From Paralcaligenes sp. KSB-10 (GTDB lineage Bacteria > Pseudomonadota > Gammaproteobacteria > Burkholderiales > Burkholderiaceae_B), in the NCBI RefSeq assembly GCF_021266465.1, contig NZ_CP089848.1:2542001-2606000 (forward strand): a stretch of 64,000 nt of DNA, written 5' to 3'. The notes under the pieces are model-generated. The model saw nothing but the letters and a program-made list of their open reading frames with translations, was not told where the DNA came from and made no database searches. This document shows positions 53,810-62,585 of the stretch, in pieces. Numbering within the stretch: position 1 is the first letter of the stretch; every line of letters starts with the position of its first letter. Position numbers and translations under genes: made by a program.

Positions 53810-56284
53810 CTATTGCGTGCGGCTTTCGCCAAGATCCAGCCATACTCGGCGCATCGTCGGATCTTCCGCGTCGCTGTCGTTGCGAAATCCCAGATGCGTC
53901 ATGAGGCTGAGCATGGCGTAGTTGCTTGCCAGCACCAGGCCATCGATATAAGTCAGGCCCTGTTCCTGAGCGGCTTCGATCAGGCCTCTCATCAACGTGG
54001 CTCCCAGGCCGCGGCGCTGCCAGTCGTCGCCGATCACCAATGCATACTCGGCGCCGCGCGCATCGGCATTGCGCAGATAATGCGCAAAGCCGATGATGTG
54101 TTCGCGCGGATGGCCGCGGTGCTCCGGATTGGCAAGCTGGACCGTCGCCACCAGGGCCAGCTCGCGATCGTAATCGATGCGCGTGTAGCGCGACAACATG
54201 CGCGGCGTCAGCTCGCGCAGCATCGATACGAAACGCATATAGCGTGATTCGTCGGACAGATCGCGCACGAATGTCTGCAGGGGCTCGGCGTCTTCCGGAC
54301 GTATGGGCCGCATCATCCAGGGCTCGCCGCTCTTGAACCGCCTGGCCTGCACCAGGCGGACCGGATACGGATGGATCGCCATATGCCGATAGCCCGAAGT
54401 TTCAGGCAACAACAGTGCCGGCGACGCGGTCAGCCGTATGCACACCGATTGCGCCGCAAGCTGCATGGCATCGGCAAACAGGGAGTCGACAATCAGGGTA
54501 TCGATATCGCCGAGCAGGCTGACCAGATCGGAAATCCGCTCGAGCGATTCCTGCAGATGCTCAAATGCGGCTGGACTCATTTGACGCGACAACACACGGC
54601 GCCACAAGGCACTGCGTTCTATAAGCTGGCGCGCCAGATAACCGTTGAGCGGAGGCAGTTCGACGGCGCGATCCTGGCCCGAGACCAGGGCATCGTGGCC
54701 GCCGGAGCCGAACTTGATGTAGGGCCCCAGCCTGACATCGCGCTGCACGCGTATCGCCATGGGTATGGCGTCGTCGGCAGGCGTGCCGGGCCCGGGTTTC
54801 GCTTGCGGCGCGCACTGAATCGGGATATGAAAACAATCGAACAGGCGCTGGCACTCGGCTACCGTCAGGGCAAGACGATGCTCGTCGCGGACGCTGCGCA
54901 GAATGGCGCGCGCCTCGTCGAGCCGCGGCGGTTTGCCCAGGGCCTCGGGAGGCAGCGTTTGCTGCGACAAGGTCTGGTTGTAATGATAAGACGCCAGAAT
55001 GCCGAAAGCATGGGCTGCCGTTTCGGGAGTGCGAAAGGCGGGCGTGCCTACATCATCGAGCATGTGGCGCAAAGGCCGCATGCTGGCATCGCCCATGAGG
55101 CAGGTGATGACAGGCTTGCGGGCGCCGGGAGCGGCCGCCGCCAGTTGCCGCGCCACGGCGGGCATGTCGGTCAGGGGATCGGGCGCCAAAAGCACCAGTA
55201 CGCCGTCAACCCCGCTGTCGCTGGCGAGCACGTCTATGGCCTGCTTGATTTTTCCCGCGGTCAAGGGAGCATGTGTAATCACGGGGTTCTGGATGTCCGC
55301 CCCTTCTTCAAGCACACCCTTCAAGGCTTTGAGCGACGCCAGGGACAAATCGGCGCGAAACACAGCGGTGCTTGGGCCCATGACATCGAGAGCCAATTGC
55401 GGAGCGCCATTGCCATTGGACAGCAAGGCAATGCGCCGCCCGCGCGGGCGGCGGGCATAGCCCAGGACTTTCAGCGCCGAGAACAATTGCACAAAATAAC
55501 TGATGCGCACCGCGCCGGCGCGGCGCAATAGAGCATCGAGCACGGCATCATGCATCGGGCCGAGTTCGGACGAGTCATGCCCTGCCTTGAGCACAATCAC
55601 CGGCTTGATGGCCGCCGCCGCGCGCAAGGCGCTGGTAAACGCGCGCGCCGCCGGAATGTCTTCCATGTAAAGCGCGATGCTGTCGGTGCGCGGATCCATG
55701 GCCAGGTATTCCAGCACCTGGGCCACGTCGACCACGGACTCATCGCCCAGGGACACCACCGTTGAAAAGCCCAGGCTCACGTCCTCGGCCCAATCCAGGA
55801 CAGCCGCAGTGATCGAGCGCGACTGCGCTACCAGGGCAGCCTTCCCGACCAAAGCCGTTTTGGCTTGATGACTTAAATTCAGGCCCAAATGGGGCCGCTG
55901 CACACCGAACGAACGGGGCCCGAGAACCATGCAGCCGCACAGGCGCGCCCAGGCGCGGCAATATGCCATGTCTTCGATTGGATTGGCCGACGGGGTTTCC
56001 TGAGGCAACAGAATCAAGCCTCGCGGATGAACCGCCCGTATGGCCTCCAGCGCTTCCGGCAAGCGCGAGGGCTCGACGCAAACCAGTGCCAGGTCGATCC
56101 GGGCCGCCGGCGCATTCGCCTCGCCGCGGGCGGCGACGACAATAGGCACGCCCGCCTCGACGGCCACCAAAGTCGTGCTGCTTTTGAGAAACTCAGGCAA
56201 ATTCTGTTCGATCGGCAATGGCCGGTCGCTGACAACCAGCAAGGAGCGCGGCTCGAACAAAACAGCCAAACGATGTCGCAACAT
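53810..56284 (-). CDS. Pat-like protein acetyltransferase (acyl-CoA synthetase-like + GNAT)
   Basis: The 824-aa protein joins an NDP-forming acyl-CoA synthetase-like body (CoA-binding domain about 1-125, ligase-like domain about 135-440, ATP-grasp remnant about 470-640) to a C-terminal GNAT domain (about 665-824; MRPIRPEDAEPL, acetyl-CoA loop QRRGLGATLM). This is the layout of Pat/PatZ lysine acetyltransferases that switch off acetyl-CoA synthetase and other enzymes. The start at 56284 (MLRHRLAVLFEPRSLLVVSD) fits the family; the frame extends upstream to 56347. It is divergent from gltX. Confidence 0.88.
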   Translation of the reverse strand: MLRHRLAVLFEPRSLLVVSDRPLPIEQNLPEFLKSSTTLVAVEAGVPIVVAARGEANAPAARIDLALVCVEPSRLPEALEAIRAVHPRGLILLPQETPSANPIEDMAYCRAWARLCGCMVLGPRSFGVQRPHLGLNLSHQAKTALVGKAALVAQSRSITAAVLDWAEDVSLGFSTVVSLGDESVVDVAQVLEYLAMDPRTDSIALYMEDIPAARAFTSALRAAAAIKPVIVLKAGHDSSELGPMHDAVLDALLRRAGAVRISYFVQLFSALKVLGYARRPRGRRIALLSNGNGAPQLALDVMGPSTAVFRADLSLASLKALKGVLEEGADIQNPVITHAPLTAGKIKQAIDVLASDSGVDGVLVLLAPDPLTDMPAVARQLAAAAPGARKPVITCLMGDASMRPLRHMLDDVGTPAFRTPETAAHAFGILASYHYNQTLSQQTLPPEALGKPPRLDEARAILRSVRDEHRLALTVAECQRLFDCFHIPIQCAPQAKPGPGTPADDAIPMAIRVQRDVRLGPYIKFGSGGHDALVSGQDRAVELPPLNGYLARQLIERSALWRRVLSRQMSPAAFEHLQESLERISDLVSLLGDIDTLIVDSLFADAMQLAAQSVCIRLTASPALLLPETSGYRHMAIHPYPVRLVQARRFKSGEPWMMRPIRPEDAEPLQTFVRDLSDESRYMRFVSMLRELTPRMLSRYTRIDYDRELALVATVQLANPEHRGHPREHIIGFAHYLRNADARGAEYALVIGDDWQRRGLGATLMRGLIEAAQEQGLTYIDGLVLASNYAMLSLMTHLGFRNDSDAEDPTMRRVWLDLGESRTQ

Positions 56285-56392
56285 GCTATACCCGGTTTTA
56301 ACTATGATTGATCTGTACTCTAAAATACCCCAATTGCCACAACTCAAGCGGGCCAGGAATCACTCTTGCCACGCCAAGCCTAAACACAAACC

Positions 56393-57802
56393 ATGACATC
56401 GTCCACCACTTCTGCCGTTCGTACCCGATTTGCGCCGTCCCCGACCGGCTATCTGCACCTCGGGGGCGCACGCACCGCACTCTTTTCCTGGGCTTTTGCA
56501 CGCCACCATAAAGGCATCTTCGTACTACGCATCGAAGACACCGATGTCGAGCGCTCCACACCCGAAGCGGTACAGGCCATTCTCGACAGCATGGCGTGGC
56601 TGGGCATGCAGCCCGACGAAGGTCCGTTTTACCAAATGCAGCGCATCGATCGCTATCGCGAAGTGCTGGGCCAGATGCTTTCCGCGGGCACCGCCTACCA
56701 CTGCTACAGCAGCCCCCAGGAAGTGGAAGCCATGCGCGAAAAAGCACGCTCGCTGGGGCTGAAACCCCGCTACGACGGCACCTGGCGCCCGGAACCGGGC
56801 AAAACGCTGCCGCCGATTCCCGAGGGGCGCAAGCCGGTGCTGCGGTTCAGAAACCCCCACGATGGCGCCACAGGCTGGAACGACCTGATCAAAGGCCCTA
56901 TCAGCTTCGACAACACCGAACTCGACGATCTGATCATCGCGCGGCCCGATGGCACGCCCACCTATAATTTCTGCGTGGTAGTCGACGACTGGGACATGAA
57001 AATCACCCACGTGCTGCGCGGCGACGACCACGTCAACAACACTCCGCGTCAAATCAATATTTTACGCGCACTGGGTGCGACCGTGCCGCAATACGGCCAT
57101 GTGCCCATGATTCTCGGACCCGATGGCGAAAAACTCTCGAAAAGGCACGGCGCCGTCAATGTCATGGAATACGACAACGAAGGCTATTTGCCCGAAGCCA
57201 TGATCAACTATCTGGCGCGTCTGGGCTGGAGCCATGGCGACGACGAGCTATTCAGCCGCGCGGAGCTGATCGACTGGTTCGATACCCGGCACCTCAGCAA
57301 GTCGGCGGCCCAATGGGACCCAAAGAAACTCAATTGGGTCAATGCCCACTATATAAAGCAGAGCTCAAACGACGATCTGGCCGCGCGCATCGCTCCGCGC
57401 GTTCAGCAACTGGGCGGCAATCCCCTGGCCGCCGACCTGGCCGCCGTCATGGGATTGCTCAAAGACCGCGCCGAAACGCTCAATCAATTGGCCCAGGGAG
57501 CCATGCTGTTCTGCGGCCCGTATACCCCGGCCAGCCCAGAACTGGCCGCGCAACACCTGGACGAAGCCACGCGGGTGGTGCTCAGGGATTTCGCGCAGCG
57601 CGCCCGGACTCTGCCAGCGTGGACGACTCCGGCCCTGGCCGAGCTGATTCATGCAATTTTGGCCGATCACGGCATCAAGATGCCCAAGCTGGGCATCCCC
57701 TTGCGCGTGGCCGTCACGGGTCAAAAACAGACCCCTGCCATTGACGCCGTTCTTACACTGCTGGGCCGCGAAACCGTCCTGGCTCGCCTGAACGCGGTGT
57801 GA
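56393..57802 (+). CDS. gltX: Glutamyl-tRNA synthetase
   Basis: The 469-aa class I synthetase charges tRNA-Glu. The HIGH-equivalent is [20 protein letters not shown] and the KMSKS-equivalent is [12 protein letters not shown]; the C-terminal half is the all-helical anticodon-binding domain. Full length for the discriminating bacterial enzyme. It converges with the lipoprotein gene seven bases downstream. Confidence 0.98.
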   Translation: MTSSTTSAVRTRFAPSPTGYLHLGGARTALFSWAFARHHKGIFVLRIEDTDVERSTPEAVQAILDSMAWLGMQPDEGPFYQMQRIDRYREVLGQMLSAGTAYHCYSSPQEVEAMREKARSLGLKPRYDGTWRPEPGKTLPPIPEGRKPVLRFRNPHDGATGWNDLIKGPISFDNTELDDLIIARPDGTPTYNFCVVVDDWDMKITHVLRGDDHVNNTPRQINILRALGATVPQYGHVPMILGPDGEKLSKRHGAVNVMEYDNEGYLPEAMINYLARLGWSHGDDELFSRAELIDWFDTRHLSKSAAQWDPKKLNWVNAHYIKQSSNDDLAARIAPRVQQLGGNPLAADLAAVMGLLKDRAETLNQLAQGAMLFCGPYTPASPELAAQHLDEATRVVLRDFAQRARTLPAWTTPALAELIHAILADHGIKMPKLGIPLRVAVTGQKQTPAIDAVLTLLGRETVLARLNAV

Positions 57803-57809
57803 ATCCGAA

Positions 57810-58298
57810 CTAAAACGGCAAACGATAGCCGTCCGGCATGCGCCGGGCCCTGATTGCGCCGTCGGAGCCTCGCAGCGCAAGTGTCGTGCCCGCCTGCGAC
57901 GTAATCGCATAGCGATTGGTATAGATCGGATCGTTTAAATCGACCGGCTCGCCATTCGACTTCGTGGTTCGCAAAACCAGGGTTTGCCTGTCGTGCGACC
58001 AGCAGCCGGATTCGCTCAGTTCCTGGGGCGGCTGCCTGCCTCGCTTGAGCTGCTCGACGTAGCCCATCTGGCCGTCCGGCTTCAGGACAAACAGCGTGCG
58101 CATCTCGCCGACAATGCCCTTTTCCTTGCGTATGCTCAACCAGGTGCCGACCAGGGGATCGCCGGCGGACACCGCCTGGCACTGCACGCCGACCGGCTTG
58201 ACGGGAGGCGCGGGCAAAGGCGCCTTCGACGCGCATCCCGCCAATATTGCCGCCAGAGCCAGGCTTGTTGCAAAAACGGGTTTACGACAACTGAACAT
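57810..58298 (-). CDS. Putative lipoprotein of unknown function
   Basis: The 162-aa protein has a lipoprotein signal (MFSCRKPVFATSLALAAILAGC; lipobox LAGC), a proline-rich linker and a beta-rich domain with GTWLSIRKEKGIVGEMRTLFVL and two further cysteines. The start at 58298 gives the signal peptide directly; the open frame reaches 58400. I do not recognise the domain. It resembles small lipocalin-like or quality-control lipoproteins only in general layout. Confidence 0.75.
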   Translation of the reverse strand: MFSCRKPVFATSLALAAILAGCASKAPLPAPPVKPVGVQCQAVSAGDPLVGTWLSIRKEKGIVGEMRTLFVLKPDGQMGYVEQLKRGRQPPQELSESGCWSHDRQTLVLRTTKSNGEPVDLNDPIYTNRYAITSQAGTTLALRGSDGAIRARRMPDGYRLPF

Positions 58299-58489
58299 AC
58301 CAATTCGACCTTTGAGACAGTTCACAATGACCTTGATATCGTAGCAGAAAGGTCTCCGCGGACGCAGGCCTGTACACAGATTGATCCTTGTTGGCGGCAA
58401 GGTTTATGCCGGTTTGCGCGATGGCAAGGTGTAGCATTTGGAAAAGACCGGGCGCAACACATGCTTGTCCGGCCAGGAGCCTGAAAACC

Positions 58490-58930
58490 ATGAGTTATTC
58501 GATACTGGTCACTCTGCATTTATTCGCCGCATTCATTTTCGTCGGCACCGTGTTTTTTGAAGTGCTTATGCTGGAAGGCATACGCAAGCATGTGCCGGCC
58601 GACGCCATGCGACAGGTCGAAATCGCCATCGGCCAGCGCGCGCGCAAATTCATGCCTTTCGTACTGTTGGTGTTATACGGAGCGGGTATCGCCATGGCCT
58701 GGAACCACCGGGCAGTCCTGGCGCATCCCTTCGCCAGCAGTTTCGGCACTCTGCTTACCATCAAGATCGTGCTTGCCCTGAGCGTGCTGGGCCACTTCAT
58801 CACCGCGATTACACTGGGCGGCAAAGGCCGCCTCAAATCCCGCCACTTTCGGCGCATTCACTATAGCGTGTTCTGGCACATGATAGGCATCGTGTTCCTG
58901 GCCAAAGCCATGTTCTACCTGCACTGGTAG
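58490..58930 (+). CDS. CopD-like small membrane protein
   Basis: The 146-aa integral membrane protein has four predicted helices (LVTLHLFAAFIFVGTVFFEV, FMPFVLLVLYGAGIAMAW, LLTIKIVLALSVLGHFITA, FWHMIGIVFLAKAMFYLHW). Conserved histidines lie in helices 1, 3 and 4, a pattern of CopD/heme-or copper-binding four-helix proteins. The start at 58490 follows AGGAG. Metal or heme transport is suggested by family resemblance only. Confidence 0.75.
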   Translation: MSYSILVTLHLFAAFIFVGTVFFEVLMLEGIRKHVPADAMRQVEIAIGQRARKFMPFVLLVLYGAGIAMAWNHRAVLAHPFASSFGTLLTIKIVLALSVLGHFITAITLGGKGRLKSRHFRRIHYSVFWHMIGIVFLAKAMFYLHW

Positions 58931-58952
58931 CGCCTACGCATGCACTGGCCCG

Positions 58953-59846
58953 TCATGAGGAAGGCGGCGGGTTCGCCGACGAACCAGCCTCGCGAAACAA
59001 CAGTTCCTCCATCAGGCCGGCCGCCGGCGACAGCGTCGTGTGCGCCAACCGCATGACTCCCAGGCATCTTTTGATGCAGGGCCGCAGCAGCGGCACAAAA
59101 GCCAGATCGTCCCGATCGGGCGGAACGCCCAGCCGGGCCAGAACCGTAACGCCCATATTGCGCGACAACATGGCCAGCATCGAGATCATGTTCGAGACGT
59201 AAAAAGGCCGATTCAACAAAAATGCCGCCGGCTTGTGAGACAGCAGCTGCTTATGCGCCACGGTTCCTATATGCGGCAAATCGGCGATCTCGCCCCATGT
59301 AAGGGAAGATCGCTTCGCCAAGGGGTGGGTGCGATGACACACCAGGCCGAACTCGTCTTCGAACAAAGGGGTAAAACTCAAGCGCTTGTCGCCGCTCACA
59401 ACACTGCATACCCCCAGTTCGACCTGGCCGCGCAATATCATCTGTTCGACGCCTTCGGAGTTGTCGTCGTACACATTGAGCATGACCCCGGGGTAACGCG
59501 TCCGGTATACATCGATCAGATGCGGCATCCAGTGCGTGGCAAAGGTGGTGACGCTGGCCACGCTCAAAAACCCGCTATTGCTTTTCGCCATCCTCGACAA
59601 GGTGCCGGTGACAGAGTCCGCATGCTCCACCAGGCGCTTGGCCATTTCCAGGCACGACCGGCCGAACGGTGTGAGCACAACGGGAGTGCCGCGCTCGAAC
59701 AACGCCTGCCCCAAACGCTCCTCCATATCCTTGATGGCCAGGGACACCGCAGGCTGGGAACGGCAGGCCCGGCTGGCAGCGGCACGAAAACTGCCGGTTT
59801 CGGCTACCCAGATGAAGTAGCGATAATGACTGATGGAAAACGACAT
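58953..59846 (-). CDS. LysR-type transcriptional regulator (2)
   Basis: The 297-aa regulator has an N-terminal helix-turn-helix (SFRAAASRACRSQPAVSLAIKDMEE region) and a LysR substrate-binding domain (ATHWMPHLIDVYRTRYPGVML). It is divergent from the alpha/beta hydrolase and Bug receptor genes, which it probably controls. The 67-base gap between the two starts is AT-rich. No copy of the GATA-N9-TATC box of the other LysR regulon is seen there. Confidence 0.92.
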   Translation of the reverse strand: MSFSISHYRYFIWVAETGSFRAAASRACRSQPAVSLAIKDMEERLGQALFERGTPVVLTPFGRSCLEMAKRLVEHADSVTGTLSRMAKSNSGFLSVASVTTFATHWMPHLIDVYRTRYPGVMLNVYDDNSEGVEQMILRGQVELGVCSVVSGDKRLSFTPLFEDEFGLVCHRTHPLAKRSSLTWGEIADLPHIGTVAHKQLLSHKPAAFLLNRPFYVSNMISMLAMLSRNMGVTVLARLGVPPDRDDLAFVPLLRPCIKRCLGVMRLAHTTLSPAAGLMEELLFREAGSSANPPPSS

Positions 59847-59913
59847 GGCGGTCCGGATTCAAATTTAAAAAACTTATCAACCAATATATTATTTTAATTA
59901 TTCTTATTTGAAT

Positions 59914-60783
59914 ATGTCGCCTAAGATGAGCGCCATGAACGCACCGCACCAGCCAACAGACCAGTTCGATTTCAGCTCCATCGACAATAAACCTCGAATC
60001 GACGCCGCCGAGTGCCGCCTGTTCACAGCTTGCCGCGCCCGCAGCGCCGCGCAGCCCGCCTTTCTGTTCGTTGCCGGTGCCTATCATGGCGCCTGGTGCT
60101 ATAGCCACTATCTCGATTATTTTGCACAACACCATATCAATTGCTTTGCCATTGACCTGCCCGGACACGGCACTCTGTACTCGGCCAGTACGCCAGTGAG
60201 CCTGGGCATCAACGATCTGGGCACGCACCTTGTCCAGGCCTGCCGCACGCTGAACCAAGCTCTTATTTTGGTCGGACACAGCATGGGAGCGCTGCCCGTC
60301 ATGCTTGCCGCGGCAGGCCTGCCGCTGGCGGGCATGGTCCTGCTGGCGCCCTCGCCTCCCGGCAATTTGCCGCATGCCCAGGCCCTGCCCGCAGTGGCGA
60401 CAGACCGGCTCAAAGCCGCGCCCAATGCCGCCGAAATCCGCAAACGCTTTCTCGCCGTCGAGGCAAACCGGGATGTCGCGGCGATTGTCCAGCGCTTGAC
60501 GCCGGAAAGCCCAACCATACTCAATGACCGTTATCTGCTGCGCGTGGATATCGATTCGCGCCGCATTCAATGCCCCGGCATCTGCTTCGAGGCCGAGCTG
60601 GACACGCCCGACCGGCATCCCGAAGGGCAGGACAAGGCCATTGCCGATTTTCTGGGAATCCAGCACCAATTATTAAAACAGCAGCCGCACTGCATGATGT
60701 ACGGAGATCGCTGGATCGACAGCGCCGCGGCCCTGCTGGCCTGGTACCGCATCACATTTCCGGACATTCCCGCAAGCGCTTAG
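59914..60783 (+). CDS. Alpha/beta hydrolase
   Basis: The 289-aa hydrolase has nucleophile Ser123 in GHSMGALP, an oxyanion segment VAGAYHGAWCYSHYL and DLPGHG. It looks like the esterase/lactonase/C-C hydrolase type. Three close ATGs (59914, 59926, 59935) are possible starts and none has a clear ribosome binding site, so the N-terminus may be 4-7 residues shorter. It is followed after 44 bases by a Bug receptor and is divergent from LysR 2: probably a small uptake-and-hydrolysis unit for an ester or lactone. Confidence 0.87.
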   Translation: MSPKMSAMNAPHQPTDQFDFSSIDNKPRIDAAECRLFTACRARSAAQPAFLFVAGAYHGAWCYSHYLDYFAQHHINCFAIDLPGHGTLYSASTPVSLGINDLGTHLVQACRTLNQALILVGHSMGALPVMLAAAGLPLAGMVLLAPSPPGNLPHAQALPAVATDRLKAAPNAAEIRKRFLAVEANRDVAAIVQRLTPESPTILNDRYLLRVDIDSRRIQCPGICFEAELDTPDRHPEGQDKAIADFLGIQHQLLKQQPHCMMYGDRWIDSAAALLAWYRITFPDIPASA

Positions 60784-60827
60784 CAAAACACAAACCAGTT
60801 CAATCAGTACCACCCGAGGAGGAAATC

Positions 60828-61796
60828 ATGTTCATACATTCTTTTGCCCGATACAGTGCAGCGCTGCTGATCGGGGCCGGTCTGGCCGCATCCGCCCAGG
60901 CCGATACATGGCCGGCCAAGCCCATAACCCTCATCGTGCCGTCCGCCTCCGGCGGCGCCGCCGACCTCAGCGCCAGAACCCTGGCGCATTTCCTGACCCA
61001 GAAATCCGGCGCCAACGTGGTCGTGGAGGACAAGCCCGGCGCAGGCGGCATTATCGGCACCACAGCCGTAAAACAGGCGGCCCCCGACGGCTACACCTTC
61101 CTGCTTTCAACCAACTCGACGCAATCGGCCAATCAGTTCCTGTACAAAAAACTGCCTTACAACGCCGCACAGGATTTCGTTGACGTCGGCATGCTGGGCA
61201 AGTTCGGTACCGTGGCGGTAGTTGCCCCGGCCAACCCCATCAATTCCCTCAGCGAACTTGTTGCCAGCGCCCGGCAAAAGCCAGGCAAGGTATTTTTCGG
61301 CTACTACAGCTCGTCGTCGCGCGTTCCCCCCGAGCTCCTGAAACACTACGCAAAAATCCAGATCGAAGGCGCCGCCTATAAAAACGTCACACAGATACTG
61401 ACCGATCTGCGCGGCGGCCTGATTCAGTTCGCCTTTGTCGACTACCTGACCGCCATGGGCCAGATCGAAGGCAAAAATCTCAAGCCTATCGCCGTGACAG
61501 GCGCCAAACCCAATCCCTTATGGCCGAACATCGCCACCACCAACAGCGCCTACCCCGGTTTTATCGTGGAAGGCTGGCTGGGCATATCGGCCCCCAAAGG
61601 AACACCCAAGGCCATCGTCGAAAAAATGAACGGCTATATTAAAGACGCCATCCAGGACCCCGCCACCCGCGCGCAATACACCAGACTGGGACTACAGCCC
61701 GAAAGCATGGATGTCGCCAGCTTCCAGGCCTTCGTCAAGGAAGATGTGCAACGCTGGAAAGAATGGGTCAAGACCGCGCAAATTCCTGCGCAATAG
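60828..61796 (+). CDS. Bug-family periplasmic solute-binding protein (2)
   Basis: The 322-aa receptor has a Sec signal peptide (cleavage near ASAQADTWP) and Bug motifs: ITLIVPSASGGAADLSART, VVVEDKPGAGGIIGT and APDGYTFLLSTNS. A strong GAGGAGG site precedes the ATG; the open frame runs further upstream only inside the hydrolase gene. It probably captures a carboxylate handled by the upstream hydrolase. No transporter membrane genes are adjacent. Confidence 0.94.
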   Translation: MFIHSFARYSAALLIGAGLAASAQADTWPAKPITLIVPSASGGAADLSARTLAHFLTQKSGANVVVEDKPGAGGIIGTTAVKQAAPDGYTFLLSTNSTQSANQFLYKKLPYNAAQDFVDVGMLGKFGTVAVVAPANPINSLSELVASARQKPGKVFFGYYSSSSRVPPELLKHYAKIQIEGAAYKNVTQILTDLRGGLIQFAFVDYLTAMGQIEGKNLKPIAVTGAKPNPLWPNIATTNSAYPGFIVEGWLGISAPKGTPKAIVEKMNGYIKDAIQDPATRAQYTRLGLQPESMDVASFQAFVKEDVQRWKEWVKTAQIPAQ

Positions 61797-61902
61797 AAAT
61801 GTCGCCGCTATAACAGATGACACAAGCCCACTCCCGCGAAACATGACGACGCTACTGGGTAGGTGTGGCGCTTGTGGCCACTCGCCGCCAATATGGCTGC
61901 GA

Positions 61903-61982
61903 GCCGCGGTGGCGGCCCGGGCACAGCGGAGGAGCTTCGAGCCGGCGAGGCGACGACGATGTGCCCGGGCCGCCGCCGCGGC
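61903..61982. repeat. Large GC-rich inverted repeat between convergent genes
   Basis: Two 22-base arms (61903-61924 and 61961-61982) are complementary except for one position. The central GGCGGCCCGGGCAC/GTGCCCGGGCCGCC is perfect. The 36-base loop is also GC-rich. The repeat lies between a Bug gene and an Lrp gene that converge. There is no T tract, so it may be a factor-assisted terminator or a dispersed palindromic element. Confidence 0.75.
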
Positions 61983-62020
61983 GCCTCAAGAACCCAATAA
62001 CCATCAGTTATACAGACAAC

Positions 62021-62473
62021 CTACAAAGGCAGGCGAACCTCCTGCTTGATCTCGCGCAAAGCAACAATAGTGCGGGTTTGACGGACACCCGGCAGATTGA
62101 ACAGGAAACGATGCAGGAAACTGTCGTAGGCCTCCGGGCTTTGCACCAGAATTTTCAGCAGAAAATCGGCATCGCCGGTAACCGCATAGCACTCCAGTAT
62201 CTCCGGCGCATCGCGCACCGAGCGTTCGAAATTCTCCACCACCGCGGCCGAATGCCGGTCCAGGCTGATTTGCGTGAACATGCAGCCGTGCAATCCGACC
62301 TTATTGCGATTAACCTTGGCGTAATAGCCCTCGATCGCGCCACTGGCCTCGAGCGCCTTGACCCGCCGCCACACCGGCGCCGTCGACAGACCCACCTGGT
62401 CTGAAAGCTGCTGGGCGGAGGCACGACCGTCTTTTTGCAAGTGCTGCAGAATTTTTATATCAGTTTTATCCAT
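62021..62473 (-). CDS. Lrp/AsnC-family transcriptional regulator
   Basis: The 150-aa regulator has an N-terminal helix-turn-helix (DIKILQHLQKDGRASAQQLSDQVGLS, seen as ASAQQLSDQVGLSTAPVWRRV) and a C-terminal RAM ligand-binding domain (ECYAVTGDADFLLKI). It is divergent from the indolepyruvate ferredoxin oxidoreductase gene 112 bases away, a pairing common in Burkholderiales, and probably senses an aromatic or branched amino acid. Confidence 0.95.
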   Translation of the reverse strand: MDKTDIKILQHLQKDGRASAQQLSDQVGLSTAPVWRRVKALEASGAIEGYYAKVNRNKVGLHGCMFTQISLDRHSAAVVENFERSVRDAPEILECYAVTGDADFLLKILVQSPEAYDSFLHRFLFNLPGVRQTRTIVALREIKQEVRLPL

Positions 62474-62585
62474 ATTTGGCCGTTACGCGAAATGTTTATT
62501 TCAATAACTAGGGATTTTACGAGATAAAAGAGCAATAAAACCGCTTGCTTGAAACCCTATCATGGCCTGATTGATGGAGTTTTCT

